Below, piece by piece: positions 10,741-22,503 of a stretch of 64,000 bases of DNA. A program made the position numbers and the translations under genes. The DNA comes from Pyrenophora tritici-repentis (lineage: Eukaryota > Ascomycota > Dothideomycetes > Pleosporales > Pleosporaceae), in the NCBI RefSeq assembly GCF_003171515.1, contig NC_089399.1:3100001-3164000 (forward strand), in the 5' to 3' direction. The notes under the pieces were generated by a model. That model saw only the letters and a program-made list of their open reading frames with translations, was not told the DNA's origin and made no database searches. The stretch's first letter is position 1. Each line of letters starts with the position of its first letter.

Positions 10741-11117
10741 ATGAAAATCATCTTTCATACCGTTTCGGCATTGGTGATGGTTTCCCAGGTGCTTGCAGCT
10801 GATTACGTCGGACCGCTGGATCCGCCACGATTTGGCTGCTGTGATCCAAACCACCGTCGAGAGGGCACGTTCCGTCAGAGCGACGGAACATGCCGCGTTG
10901 GAATCGAACATTGTGTAAGTGTTCTACAGTTTTTTTTTCTTCATCTTAACTTACTTCTCTCTAGTGCTTCCTCCGTGACGGAACGGACCAGTGCTGGCAG
11001 TATGATGTGTACACGGAGGGCGTAGGCAATCTACAATGGAATACTGGCGGACGGTGTAATAATGACCCGGATGCACATCCTGTTTGGACAGTCGACTGGA
11101 ACAGACCTTGTCCCTAA
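10741..11117 (+). CDS. small secreted cysteine-rich protein (candidate effector)
   Basis: Two exons, 10741-10914 and 10965-11117, separated by a 50-bp intron (GTAAGT donor, CTCTCTAG acceptor), encode 108 aa. Residues 1-20 form a signal peptide with a hydrophobic core and a likely cut after VLAA. The mature ~88 aa has eight cysteines (33, 34, 51, 58, 59, 68, 89, 107) including two CC pairs, enough for four disulfides, and is Trp/Asp/Gly rich with no membrane segment or GPI signal. The splice site falls exactly between Cys58 and Cys59. No family was recognised. Size, secretion, cysteine content and isolation between transposons fit a plant-pathogen effector or an antimicrobial small protein, but this is inference. 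Confidence 0.75.
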
Positions 11118-12646
11118 GGTCTAAGACTGCTTATTACCGCGCTTTCGGTCGTTTTCTCCTAAGCTGTTTTAAGATTCAGATAGTAGAAGGACAGGGTCGG
11201 TAAGGTCGGCAGAGCTCTTGTCGAAATCATGTACGCGATGATTCTTTAGTTCATTTGTCAGCCAACACGGTTGGGTGTCCGTGCGTTAGCCCGATACGCT
11301 TATCAGATCTTCTAGCATCTTCTACTACCTTCACTATCTTACTATCTACATCATGTACTTACGTATATAAGCACACATCTATACTCCGTAGAATAATCAA
11401 CCAGTTCTCTCTTTTCCGTTGTTTGCCCACATCATTATGTTAGGGGTAGCTAGCGTGGTACTGTAGAGGATATAAAACTTTCGCGCGCACAAGGAAGAAC
11501 TCTTTTCTCATGACCGTATCTAAATACAAGACCGCCAGGTGATTATCTTCCTGTCAAGCGGGCGGAGATATCTAGCGTTAGTGCAGGCTCATCCATGTAG
11601 CGTGCAGGTTTATCAAGCTTGCAAGACATGTCAGCCAGCATAACAACCTAGTTTCACCAAGTCTAGATTATACATTACATTTCTGAGGAAGGTTGCGTAT
11701 TAATATAGCTTCAATGTAATCACGCAGTCGTGTTGCACGCATCTACCACAAGGAGTTTCGCTAGGCATATTACCGGAGGTCAGAACAAATACATAAGTCC
11801 CGGACTATAACTGAATGCTGCTTTCTGGTGATGGAGGTTGCTTAACTAAATTTCTGTGGGGCTAACAAATTATTGAGCACCCCGGGCATCTGGATTTATT
11901 CCTTCGGTTCTATTGAGATAAAGGGGCTACGATTAGAAGCAAGTGAGCTCAGGATTTCTGGAGTTGCGAGTCGGCGAATGTGGAACACACATCCCAAGAT
12001 AACAATTTTTACTGCGGACCATACTAACGAAAATTGCAATTTCATATCCAAGAGAGTATAAGATATGAGATAAATTGCTAGATGGTGGCCTTGATCGTAC
12101 AAACGGTATTTCAGTTTATATGATGTGGTGGTTAAGGAAGCAGATGTAAATAGCCAACGAATGAGTATGAGCATATGCTGCAAATATAGGACTAATAAAG
12201 GGCTTTGTGGGCTAGTAATGTCTTACGCGAAGTATTCGCGCTCTGAATATTATAATAACAACTGGGCCTGCGACGTGGAGCCTACAGCGTCTAAGACAGA
12301 TAATAGCACTAGTGAGATTTTCAGCGTCAAAGTTAGGTTTGAGGTAAAAAGGAAGTGAGATTTGAAACATCTAGGGAGAAAGAGGCCCAGTTTCTAGAGC
12401 ATGGAACACAGACAGCAAAGTCAATTAGCTTTGAAGAAGGGGCAAATCTAAAGTAGAAGAATTGCTTTTCCTAACGGATGCGGTAACCGAGCACATTATG
12501 TGCGACGGAGTGGACTGGTCGGAGTGGACATAAGATAAAACAGGGGTGCTACCCGAATACAGCCTTATATGATTGAAGCTCAATTGTAAATGCAGCATGG
12601 CAAGACTCAGGACCTATCCAATTGTCATGGCACATTGTACAGTAAT
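11118..12646. other. AT-rich interval without a recognised gene
   Basis: Only short frames without domain signal. No inverted-repeat termini were seen. It separates the secreted-protein gene from the pogo-like element. Confidence 0.5.
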
Positions 12647-12700
12647 ATGTTTTATAAGCGAGTGCACATTACAAGCGAGTGAGCACCCCACCAACTTTCT
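12647..12700. repeat. left 54-bp terminal inverted repeat of the pogo-like element
   Basis: Starts ATGTTTTATAAGCGAGTGCA and ends CACCAACTTTCT. It is the reverse complement of 13712-13765 with no mismatch that I can see. Confidence 0.85.
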
Positions 12701-12789
12701 TCAACGCGCAAACTTTAAATAATTATGGCACCCCCAACTCAAGCCTAGAAAGCTTCTTGTGAGGCTAATATAGGCCTTGCTATCTTAGC

Positions 12790-13647
12790 TATCTAGCAGA
12801 AACAAATTCAGACTGAATCTCGTGCTGCGCAGATGTTTAATGTCTCTCGCCATACACTCCACCGCCGACGCGCTGGCAAGCCTGCACGACGCGATTGCCA
12901 GCCTAACTCAAGAAGGCTTACCTAGAGAGAAGAGGAGGTGATTTTTGACTATATACTTCAGCTGGATAAGAACGGATATGGGCCTACCTACGCTGATGTA
13001 CGAGATATAGCTAATAAGCTGATAGCTGCGCGCGGCGCTAGCCCTGTCGGCATCCACTAGCTACGCAACTTTGTTAAGCGTACAGACAGTCTTCAGACGT
13101 GTTTCAACCAAGCGTACGATAGGCAGAGAGCTCTATGTGAGGATGCGACATTAATAAGAGGTGGTTTAAGCTTGTAGAAGAGACAAAGGCTGAGCTTAGT
13201 ATCTGCGATGAGGACGTCTACAACTTTGATGAAGCTGGCTTTATAATGGGCAAGATTACAACGCAGCTAGTTATAACAGGAGCAGAGAGGAAAGGCAGGC
13301 CGAAGAGTATTCAGCCAGGCAATCGCGAGTGGGTAACGCTGATCGCTGCTATCAGCGCTGCTGAGCTGATGCGCGATCGGATCTCCAGTCTTGAGAAGGC
13401 TAACAGCGCAGCCTCAGCGCGTAGGCAGCGCTCTAAAAGGCATATACAGAAGCATGGAGTACTTATAAAGGGAGCTGGAGAGGATATACTGGCTCAAAAT
13501 GAGGCTGACCAGCAGATTGCTCATGAAGAGCGTCAAGGAGGAGCGCGATTAGGCCTCAGCCAGCGCGCTCAAAGGCGCTGCACTAGGTGCAAGGAGACTG
13601 GGCACAACTCGCGCACATGCAACGCTAATACTGTTGATATAAAGTAA
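12790..13647 (+). pseudogene. pogo/Fot1-like transposase remnant
   Basis: The translation shows a CENP-B-type helix-turn-helix region (RAAQMFNVSRHTLHRRRAGKPAR), then 'REEEVIFDYILQLDKNGYGPT' and 'ANKLIAARG', and a core start 'DVYNFDEAGFIMGK', in which the first catalytic Asp is visible, followed by 'RPKSIQPGNREWVTLIAAI'. It then jumps straight to a C-terminal basic region and a zinc knuckle (C-x2-C-x4-H-x4-C, about 13580-13622). Roughly 200 residues holding the other catalytic acids are missing at about 13350, next to a GCTGCT microhomology. There are also stops and a frameshift near 13150. It cannot encode an active transposase. Confidence 0.8.
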
Positions 13648-13711
13648 TCTACTGTATCAATATCTAGTAGTAATATTATTGCGTTGTTAAGATACGTCGC
13701 TTTAAAGCTGT

Positions 13712-13765
13712 AGAAAGTTGGTGGGGTGCTCACTCGCTTGTAATGTGCACTCGCTTATAAAACAT
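13712..13765. repeat. right 54-bp terminal inverted repeat of the pogo-like element
   Basis: Reverse complement of 12647-12700. It begins AGAAAGTTGGTGGGGTGCTC. Confidence 0.85.
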
Positions 13766-16394
13766 GTTAAGTTGTAGAGAACAAAAAAGTCAATAGATTC
13801 GAGCAAGAAAAAAAGGGTAGCTGGTCACGAAGATTTCTGTTGGTTGCTCTTAGTTTTCGAGCCACCGTACGTACGTGGCGAGCACGTGACTACGTGCGTG
13901 GCCCGTGCCGTGGGGTGGGATTCAGTTCGTACGCGAGCTGCAGCCCACCTCCTCTAATCAATCATAACCATCTACTTCAACTCGTTGCAACGACCGTTAC
14001 TTGATTCAACCTCACCTTTGCCGTATCAACAATTTCCTCAGAAGTGGACATCATATTAACTTGCGTAAGAAGAGATTGGGGGAAATACGAATGACGACCC
14101 ATAGAGTGTATTGAATGAATATCCCTAAAATAGGCTAACAAGCCAATAAACCGTACGAATTAGATGATTGGACAGGAACATTGCAGAGTCACTAGTGGCG
14201 AACACATGTTCTTGGAAGACCACGAAGATAGCTGAAGTGTGAAAGATGCGGAAGCTGACAATAGCTGGGGTGCAGCTGATATGCGCGTGCCGGCGGGGAT
14301 CCGGCTCGAGACTTTTATATTGCGACACCGCAGAAGCCTGTCCAACTTAGACTACTTTCGAATATTTATCATGACTTTGGTGATGAGCACCCTATAATTA
14401 AACATGTCAGATACAATTGGAATTCATTGATACATAGGCGATCAAATATTGAGGCGACAGATTCTAAGTCAATCCACGCTTAACAGCGCGCAAAAAATGT
14501 GTTCCTTTATCAATTTACAGCCGCTTCGTTGCTCGTTTGATGGGTGGATAAGTACTTTTGCGCGCCGGCGAATGATGGTTTGGAGAAGGCAAAGAGGGCA
14601 ACAGAAAAGGTGTCGAGCCGAGAGATATGTTTCTACCTAGGTAGGAATGCGAAAAAACTGAATCAATGTTGTTCTGATTGATCTTGGGGCTCGGCGTAGG
14701 GGCTGAAAGCTCGGCCATCCTGCCACAGCATATGTATAGATGATTTTGTTTGAGTGTAGGTAGTGCACGGCTGGGCGAGGAGACGAGATCGGGTGCGGCA
14801 ATTGTCGAGAGTCCGATGACGTAATCGAAAGGAATGTCTCGTGGGGGCTCAAACTTCGGCAATTCGGCTCGCCATCACCAAATACCCCTTCATCTCAGCC
14901 TTGGAGTTAGCCCTACGACATTGCGTTCGATGTCGACTTCGACGCGTGTTCTAGACCTTGTGATATGGGGCAATTACCGCCTGCTCTTACCTACCGCAAG
15001 TTCGTAGGACACTGTGCACATGGACACGATAAGATGACCAGGAGGTCGCCGTTGGTCTGGAATTTCCCCCCCGAGTGGTCAGCTTCCGTCTGCGCACATG
15101 CACAAGCGTTGCAACAGCATGCGCGCAGTGCCATCGGTCGGCGTTCATACTTTACCAATCAACCCTGGACTTTTTTCTCGCTTCCAAGGGAGATCTCTGT
15201 GTTATCGACATTAGCCGCATGATTGGGCTGATGCTCAGGAATTACGGTGAGATTATACCCTCGCCAAAGGAGTGCAGGAGGCTCACAGTGTCGCTCATAG
15301 GGCTGAGCACTACGGCTGACATGCACCGAAGATGCTATCGGTGACGTGAAAGTAATGCGTCGGTCCTCTTTCGCTTTGTGGACTTTGGCTCGAGTGTTTG
15401 TGGCCGTCACCACTCTTCAGCTGAGGTGGGTCGGCTGAAAATCAGCACCCCTCCTAACTCATGCAGGTACAGCGAGTTTGGAGCGACGTTACTACCAGGA
15501 CTCTGGGCAAAATGAGACATCGCCAAATTTCCGGGATCGAGGGCGTGGAAGAGACTGCCGCAGCTTGAGCAGGGCAGGCGTCCCTGCGTCACTCTACGTA
15601 TTTTGTCAACACCTTGATACGATCTCAGCAGCACGCATTAGATTCCGATATGGAAATATCTACATCATCAGATCGTGGTCTTGCAAAGCACCCCGCAGCA
15701 TCTCTTAATTCTCAGCAAATGTCCAACATCAGCTCATCCACGGACCGTTGCACCAGTGCTATACTAAGCCTGTAAACCAGAAACAAATATATCACACCAC
15801 GGCAGCTATCTACAGTGCGTCAATCAACCAAGACCACGGGAAGCGTCCCGGCGTCACTATTGCATGCACGCATGTTAGTAGGCAAGCCACTCACCTCCAG
15901 TTTGCTAGCAGATGGCGCCTTCTTTGACATGTTACAAGACGAGGAGTCGGTCAGGCTCCCGGCAGTAGTCGACTAGGAACGGCTAGTGGGCAGCCCCTAG
16001 CTAATCTTGCATCGCGCATTGGCTGTCCATCCCGTTCTCGAACGAACAACAAGATCCCCACCAACAGCATGACACAATGATCTCGCCGTTCTATTCGTGG
16101 CCAGCCCGAGCCTGCAGCTCGAGACAGAGGACAATGCAGCCAAATCCGATCATCGTTCTCTGCCTCTCCGCTCTTTGAAAACGGCGACGACTCCAGTCAA
16201 AATGCATGATTTCGGGAGCTCCGCGAACAGCTGATTTGCAGCGGGATGGGGAGCGGGGCTCCAGCGGCTGCGCCGAGCACTGCCTACATGTCTGACTGCC
16301 CCACTTATTTTCTTGTAAGCTCTGAGAATACCACACCATACTTCGCAGCTCGTCAAGATGGTATGGGGGCTGAAAGGACGTACATATAGCAAAA
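13766..16394. other. gene-poor interval
   Basis: Several frames of 60-115 codons overlap on both strands (for example 14862-14515 on the minus strand, starting MPKFEPPRDIP), but none has a domain I recognise or a consistent exon structure. A CACGTG-containing stretch lies near 13880-13900. It may hold decayed genes; nothing supportable was found. Confidence 0.45.
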
Positions 16395-16406
16395 GATATA
16401 TAAATT
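16395..16406 (+). promoter_or_regulatory. TATA-like box of the calpain gene
   Basis: GATATATAAATT sits about 80-90 bp upstream of the calpain ATG at 16485, a usual TATA distance. Confidence 0.45.
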
Positions 16407-16484
16407 ATCCGCGGCCCCCAATGAATCTCATACGCCCCATTAGCACACGGCCCCTCACTAAGCCGGTCTCCTTCATCACTGATC

Positions 16485-19400
16485 ATGGCATCCAACGGTA
16501 CTCACGACTTCATCCATATCACAACCCCACACTCTAGGGCGCCCAGTATGGTTCAGGAGGCGCCAGCACCCGCTCTACGTCCACGTTTTCCAGTGAGGAA
16601 ACAAGCCCCTCAGAGAAACATTGATGAATTCTGGCACAAGTTCACTACGAAACACCCTGGCAAGATATTTACTATCTTACCCGACAACCTTTATGCCAAG
16701 CGCGCCGCTGCACATGCGCCTAGGGGCTCCATTGCCGGAGTCAATGCACTTGCGTCCTACGAGGAAGCTAGGGAGGCATGCACTAGAAAGGTGGCCAAGA
16801 TCGTCAAGGAATGCCGACGCCTGAACCAAAAGTACCGAGACCCGCATTTTGACATAGAAGCCGATTTCAAGCGCCACCAGGCGTTCCCAGATACACCACC
16901 CGACTGTCTTACCGGTCTTAATGAAGAAAAGACTGAATTCAATCCCTTGTCAGTCAAGCGGGTAGAGGTATGTATACCTATCTTCAACGATACACTTTTG
17001 TTGACGCGTCTTAGGACATTTTCGACCATCCACAGTTCCTCATAGAAGGCGCCACAGCCAACGACGTACGGCAAGGGAATGACGGTGATTGCTGGTTTAT
17101 GTCTGCATTGGCAACAATATCGAATAAAGATGGCCTGATACAACGGGTATGTGTGGCACGGGACGAGAAGGTCGGCGTATACGGTTTCGTTTTCCACAGA
17201 GGCATGTACCTGCAGCGCGCGCCTGAAAATCCCATCTAACTCATTACAGACGGCGAATGGATATCCGAGGTTATCGACGACAAATTGTATCTTATCAAAG
17301 AGGACTTCGACGAGGCAAAACTCGAACGCCACCACTGGCTAGAATTACAGAACCGTAAAAGTCCAGAGGATGAATACCGTACAGTCATGCAGACTGGTTC
17401 CCGAGCGCTATATTTTGCACAGTGTAGCGATCCCAATGAGACCTGGCTTCCGTTACTCGAAAAAGCTTTCGCAAAGGCGCACGGCGACTACAGTGCGATC
17501 GAAGGAGGCTTCGTGGGCGAAGGTATTGAAGACCTCACAGGAGGAGTTACCTCCGAAATCTTCGCAACAGATATCCTGGACAAGGACAAGTTTTGGCGCG
17601 AGGAGCTCATGAATGTCAACAAGACTTTTCTGTTCGGATGTGGTCAGATGGGTGGCATCTACGGGGCACGAAAAGGCATCCAAGAGAAGCACGCTTACTC
17701 CATCATGGAGGCTCGTGAAGTTGATGGTCAGCGACTATTGAAGCTCCGCAACCCCTGGGGGCGTTCAGAGTGGACTGGTCGCTGGAGTGATGGATCCGAG
17801 GAGTGGACTCCGGAGTGGATGAAGAAGCTCAACCATAAGTTCGGTGACGATGGTGTCTTCTGGATCTCCTACCAAGATATTTTGCGCACCTATCAACATT
17901 TTGATCGCACAAGGCTCTTCGGACCAGAGTGGACCGTGTCTCAGCAGTGGACGAGCGTCAACGTTCCTTGGAGTGTTGACTACCTCGATACCAAGTTCAA
18001 AATCCATCTCGCCAAGGGTGGTCCTGTCGTCATCGTGCTTAGCCAGCTCGATGATCGCTACTACGAGGGTCTCGAGGGGCAGTATGAATTCAACTTGCAG
18101 TTTCGTCTGCACAAAGACGACGAGGAAGAATACATTGTCCGCAGCAACGGTACATACTACATGAAACGGTCTGTCTCTACTGAGCTGGATCTTGAAGCCG
18201 GCAATTACACTGTCTTGCTCAAGATCAAAGCCACTCGGAGCGCGGAAAAGCCCACGCCAGATGAAGTTATCCGGGAAACGTGCACCAAACGGCGCGAGAA
18301 GCTGCTATCGATTGGTCTGTCCTATGATCTTGCCCACGCCAAGGGACAATTCAGAGAGCAAGAAGAGGACATGCAACAGCGTCTCAAGGAGCAGAAGATC
18401 GAACGCAAGAAACTGGAGATGAAGCAATCGTACGAGCGCGGCAAGAGACTACGGAAAAGGGCTGAGCTCCGTGAACAAAAGAAGGCTGCCAAGGAAACTC
18501 GTAGACTCAACAGGGCCGGCGATATGCAGGAAATTACGAGAAAGCTGCAAGACCTGCCTGGCCTTGGTATCAATGTCGAGGAAGAGAACCGTGTCTCGGG
18601 TGACGACGAAGCCAAACCACTTCACCAAGCTGTTTCAAGACATCATCGCGGATCAAGTACAGGCTCTCTCCGCGAGCGGTCGGAAAGCCCTAGTGGCGGT
18701 TTCGGGGGCCGAGGGGGATACAACAAAGGCCGTGATGGATACAACGTGGCGTTGCCAGGAGCACTACAAGGTCGTGGTGGTTACAATCGCGACACTCATG
18801 GCAACGCCATGTCCGAAACGTTGGCTCTCCAAGGCCGCGGTGGATACAATCACAGCCCACAAGGGTCTTCCAATGCTCACAGCCAAGGTTTCCAAGGACG
18901 TGGAGGTTACAACCAGAACATGTCTGGCGAGCTACAGGGCAGGGGAGGGTACAACCAAAACATGCCCGGTGAGCTTCAAGGTAGAGGAGGCTACAATCAA
19001 AATATGCCTGGAGAACTCCAGGGTAGAGGAGGGTACAACACGGAGTTACCCGGCATGTATCAAGGCCGGGATGGCTATAATGGCCGCGATGGATACAACG
19101 ATGGGCCCTTGACGGATTCGCCAATGCCAACGCCACTGCCAACACCTCTTCCAACACCCATGACCGATGAATTCCGGCCGGGTACTCCATCCCAGATAGC
19201 TTACAGCCCTCGTCGATCTCCCGCTCAATCTCGCCGCGCAACCCTCACACCAATCCCTGGTGTACGCCCAGGTATACAGGTCAGCCGCGGTCGAGGCATT
19301 AGCGTATGCTCGCATCGTGCACACACTCCCAATGATATATCTGACGATTCTTCATGGGATTCCGAGATTGATGGTCCTTGTTCGGCCGATTCGGGCCTTT

Positions 19401-19843
19401 CAGATGATGATGAAGACACTCCGCGAATTTTCTCTGACCGGCATCCGCGGTACGTTGGGTACAACAGCGCACGCTATACACATGTCGAAGAGGATGAGTT
19501 TGAGAGCGATCCCTGGAACGCAGTCTGCGTCGTCAGCCTCCGCGTTTTCAGCAAAGACAACACCGATGTCACCATTGAAGTCCAGAATGGTGAAGGGGAT
19601 CGCCGCAAGAAGAACGATGGCGACGATGCTAGTGTAGCTAGCATGGGCATAGCGAGGAGGAAAGAAAAGGAACTAGATGTGGACGATAGTGCTGCGGATG
19701 CTACCAGCCCGATGCGTACCAGGAGCACAGGGCTTGATGATGAGCTCATCAAACGGTCCAGGACCGAGGAAGCGGAGTTGGTGAGCCAGGTGGGAACTGC
19801 ACCGGCGGGAATGGAGAGAAGTCGCCAGGGAACATTGAGTTAA
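16485..19843 (+). CDS. calpain-family cysteine protease with GYN-repeat tail
   Basis: Three exons (16485-16967, 17015-17201, 17250-19843) encode 1,087 aa. Intron 1 is GT-AG; intron 2 (17202-17249) needs a GC-AG pair, which exactly restores the conserved FHRDGEW block. The protease core shows the papain-like triad: Cys187 in GNDGDCWFMSAL, His371 in KHAYSIMEA, Asn391 in LRNPWGRSEW. It is followed by a C2-like calpain domain III (about residues 430-560), a charged coiled-coil (about 565-660) and a low-complexity region with repeated RGGYN/RDGYN motifs (about 710-841), then an acidic Ser-rich end. Calpains are intracellular, often Ca2+-regulated processing proteases; the substrate here is unknown. 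The ATG is the first in frame, behind a TATA-like box. Confidence in the family is high. Confidence 0.9.
18708..19101 (+). repeat. coding minisatellite: RGGYN/RDGYN repeats in the calpain
   Basis: About eleven copies of R-(G/D)-GYN, the last ones in a regular unit of 14 residues (QGRGGYNQNMPGEL). Nucleotide copies near 18880-19040 are very similar, suggesting slippage or unequal exchange. Aromatic, Gly- and Asn-rich composition suggests a disordered, possibly self-associating tail (inferred). Confidence 0.8.
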
Positions 19844-20565
19844 ACACCAGTAGAAGTTTGAGGGGGGTGAGTTGCTCTTAGATTGAAGATACTTTGGGGA
19901 AGCCCTGGTGGTTCACGGTACTTTCGGCTCAACGTGGCGTTCTCGGTAATGACTTTACCTGTCTTTGAAGAGTAGCAAAATTGCATTTTGTAATTATTGG
20001 CATAGAATTTCCATCACGTCGCTTGTTTATGTCGATCTCTAGCAGCAGTAACGGTGCGCATGTGCGGAAGATTCATTTGGTGATGCATGGTCACGTGATC
20101 GATGACATCATGAACGGGTGATTAGCAGTCACAACGGCCTGTCTTCCTGCATCACTTCATCGCGGATGACACCACTTGGAAGACTTTTCACTAAACTCAT
20201 AGTTATACTGTAAAGTTTTTTATGTTTTCTCTGGTGATTTTTTGACACTCATGTCGTCGAGTTGTGATCATCTCAATCGCTCCGCCGTACAGCACTTCAC
20301 CTTGACATCGCACCATCGTGTTTTCTCCCGCATACCGTGCATACGAGCTGTCGCTTATCGCAGAAGTAGGAAAATAATGTGGACCCATCCAACTTGGTAT
20401 AGCTGCGCTCTGAGCATGGTTGTTATTGGCGGTCCCGCGACCCAACTGTGCCGCAATTCTTAGTGGGAGTGAGGGTTATTGTCTCATATTCTTCGATCAC
20501 GCCGATCCCAAACCACAACACACTACATCTGTTCTATTCGCGTTCGCAAGCCACTGTATCCAGAC
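19844..20565. other. intergenic, calpain 3' side and HET gene upstream region
   Basis: No gene recognised. Contains a TCACGTGATC palindrome near 20091. An upstream in-frame ATG for the HET gene exists at 20479. Confidence 0.5.
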
Positions 20566-21450
20566 ATGGGCTTCTGTGAGCCTTGTTCCAGTTACAATAT
20601 TTCGCTGGAGAGCTTTACCTCGGGTGCTAATCGTTGCTTCGAGGGGCTGTATCCAATAATTGCGTACGGCCCAGAAGAAGACCAACAGCTTCGAAAGGAA
20701 TACGATCTCTGTGGAATGATTCTCGAGATGATTGAGAATACAAATTTGGTTGAATACATTTCTGAAACAACCTGGATGAAGGGCATTACGGCGACCTTCT
20801 TCTTACAGAAGGCTAAAGAAAAAACTCATACCCTACCAATGAAAGTACCCTGTATTTATATCAAGATACGATCTCCTCTTGGATATACTTGTGCAGCAAT
20901 CAGATCGGCCTCGGAAGACCCCTTGAAGTATCCTGGTTTCAGTCGTCTTCTTCCACAGAAGCCGGCATCCCTTGATATACCATTAATACGTCACTGGTTG
21001 CAGAAATGTGACCTCGAACACACTCAGTGCTCTGAGATCTCGAACTTGGGAAGTTCCACGAGCCAGTTGATAGTCATTGATGTCTGTCGGAAATGTATTG
21101 TGTCGGCACCGAACGATTGCCGCTACGTAGCGTTAAGCTATGTATGGGGAAACACAATGCAATTACAGCTCAGTACGAATAATATCCACAAGATATCACA
21201 GGATATGGGACTATCTGGTGCATCGATTCCACAAACCATCCGCGACGCAATGGCGTTAGTGGAAAGCTTAGGCGACCGATATCTATGGGTTGATGCCCTC
21301 TGTATCATTTCGGATGACGCAAAGACCAAACAAGAAGCTATCGCCAATATGGACAATATATATGCCGGCTCATTGCTCACAATAGTGGCCAGTGCCTGCG
21401 CCAGTGCTGATGAACCACTTCGTGGCGTAAGCACAAAAAGCCCCTGGTAG
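20566..21450 (+). pseudogene. HET-domain protein, 3'-truncated
   Basis: The frame (start preferred at 20566, MGFCEPCSS; an upstream ATG at 20479 is possible) carries a Cys-rich N-terminus, an 'LIRHWLQKCDLEHTQC' segment and a HET domain with its signature blocks YVALSYVWG, PQTIRDAMALVESLG and YLWVDALCI, then NMDNIYAGSLLTIVAS. Such proteins normally run on for several hundred residues; here the frame ends at 21450, right where an Argonaute-like gene on the opposite strand also ends. HET domains trigger cell death in heterokaryon incompatibility. The open frame up to the junction suggests recent truncation. Whether a shortened product is made is unknown. Confidence 0.8.
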
Positions 21451-22466
21451 CTTCTACATTTTCGTTCGTCAGTCTGTTCAGAAGTGATGCAGTCATGAGA
21501 CCAACAGATGGAATCTTTTGAAGCTCTGTGCTGCAGCCAACGGTTTCTAGAAGGTGCAGTGGGATCCAAATGTCTTTACAGATATTGGCAAGAGGCATAT
21601 TTAGAAGGTTCGAAGGCAGCGTTTGATCGTAGTATTCCTTGAGGTATTTGGCTACGGAATACCTCACATTACCCTTCCAGAAGTCAGGAACCTCGCTAGA
21701 TCGCTTCAGGTCAATAACGATAGAAGCAGAAAAACAGTTCGGATTTTGCTGTGTAGTGTTCCCGAAGCCAAGTCCAAATAGTCGTGCGGCTGCATTGTTC
21801 GTAGCCCTTGTGATATCCGACAAAACTCTAGTCTTGGCAGGTGGTGAAGTCGATATGGATCCATTTTCGTGTGACATCCCATTCGCCGCTACCTTTGGGT
21901 CTTGGGTAGAATTAGTCTGTCGACCGTAAGTACGGGTGACGCTGAGACCGACTAGCATAGCCTTTGTTTTGTCTAAGACATTGGGGTTACTGGAATCAAC
22001 TATAGTAAAACCAAACGTGCTTAGAACCAAAGCAGAGAGGTTGGTGCCTCCCCTCATGCCAGCCACAAGATCGGTTTCCGCGCGCATCTTTCGGTCGTTG
22101 GGGTCGAGCTTAAGCGTGGTGCGGAACAAGTAATTCAGTATTGGAGCTTCTCTAAGCGTAGCCTTGCCATCTGGATGAGTGGCAACTTCTTTAATGGCAC
22201 TCTTGCTGTCAATGGACTTGCTGCTAGCGTCGCTGAGCAAAGACCCCGTCCTCGTGCAGAACTGTGCAGTTTTATCGGTAAGACCGAAGGAAGCTGTCTG
22301 CGTGCTTTTGCGCAGAATGACCTGGAGTTTCTGCCAATACTCAGTGGTATCGGCGTTGGTGGCAGTCAACTCTTTCAGTGCAGCGGCATTGAGGCTGCAA
22401 TAGATGGGCTTGTCACTCTTTTCCCCATTGGCTTTCCTAATTGTCGTGACTGTGACGTTCAACTCG
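21440..22466 (-). pseudogene. Argonaute-like gene, L1 and PAZ-like part (3'-truncated)
   Basis: Read from 22466 down, the frame is open: ELNVTVTTIRKANGEK, IYCSLNAAALKEL, an L1/DUF1785-like stretch (PILNYLFRTTL, AMLVGLSVTRTYG) and a PAZ-end-like block (SVAKYLKEYYDQTL, NMPLANICKDIWIPLHLLETV). This order matches eukaryotic Argonaute between the N and MID domains. The frame meets the truncated HET gene at about 21440, so MID and PIWI (the slicer domain) are absent. Its N-terminal part lies 7.5 kb away at 30387-29957, separated by the TA-flanked element; the joint 'VSKDT-Y-ELNV' is in frame. Family identity rests on eye alignment only. It cannot be a working slicer. Confidence 0.65.
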
Positions 22467-22468
22467 TA

Positions 22469-22503
22469 CAGTACTTTGCAAAACCGCCCTCACCCTTTGC
22501 GCA
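22469..22503. repeat. left 35-bp terminal inverted repeat of the NLR-carrying element
   Basis: Begins CAGTACTTTGCAAAACCG and ends CCTTTGCGCA. One mismatch against the reverse complement of 29922-29956. TA immediately outside at 22467-22468. Confidence 0.9.

Larger units (their letters stand above)
12647..13765 (+). mobile_element. internally deleted pogo/Tc1-mariner-type transposon
   Basis: An element of about 1,119 bp with 54-bp essentially perfect terminal inverted repeats (12647-12700 and 13712-13765), containing AAGCGAGTG twice in each end. The internal remains are of a CENP-B/DDE_1 (pogo, Fot1-like) transposase on the + strand. The expected TA duplication is present on the left (12646-12647) but not clearly on the right, where TG is found. 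The size is about half that of a full Fot1-type element because most of the catalytic region is missing. Confidence 0.8.

Noticed and set aside
14515..15708. Cluster of overlapping 60-115-codon frames on both strands
   Set aside because: No consistent exon structure or conserved motif; likely chance frames or a decayed gene.
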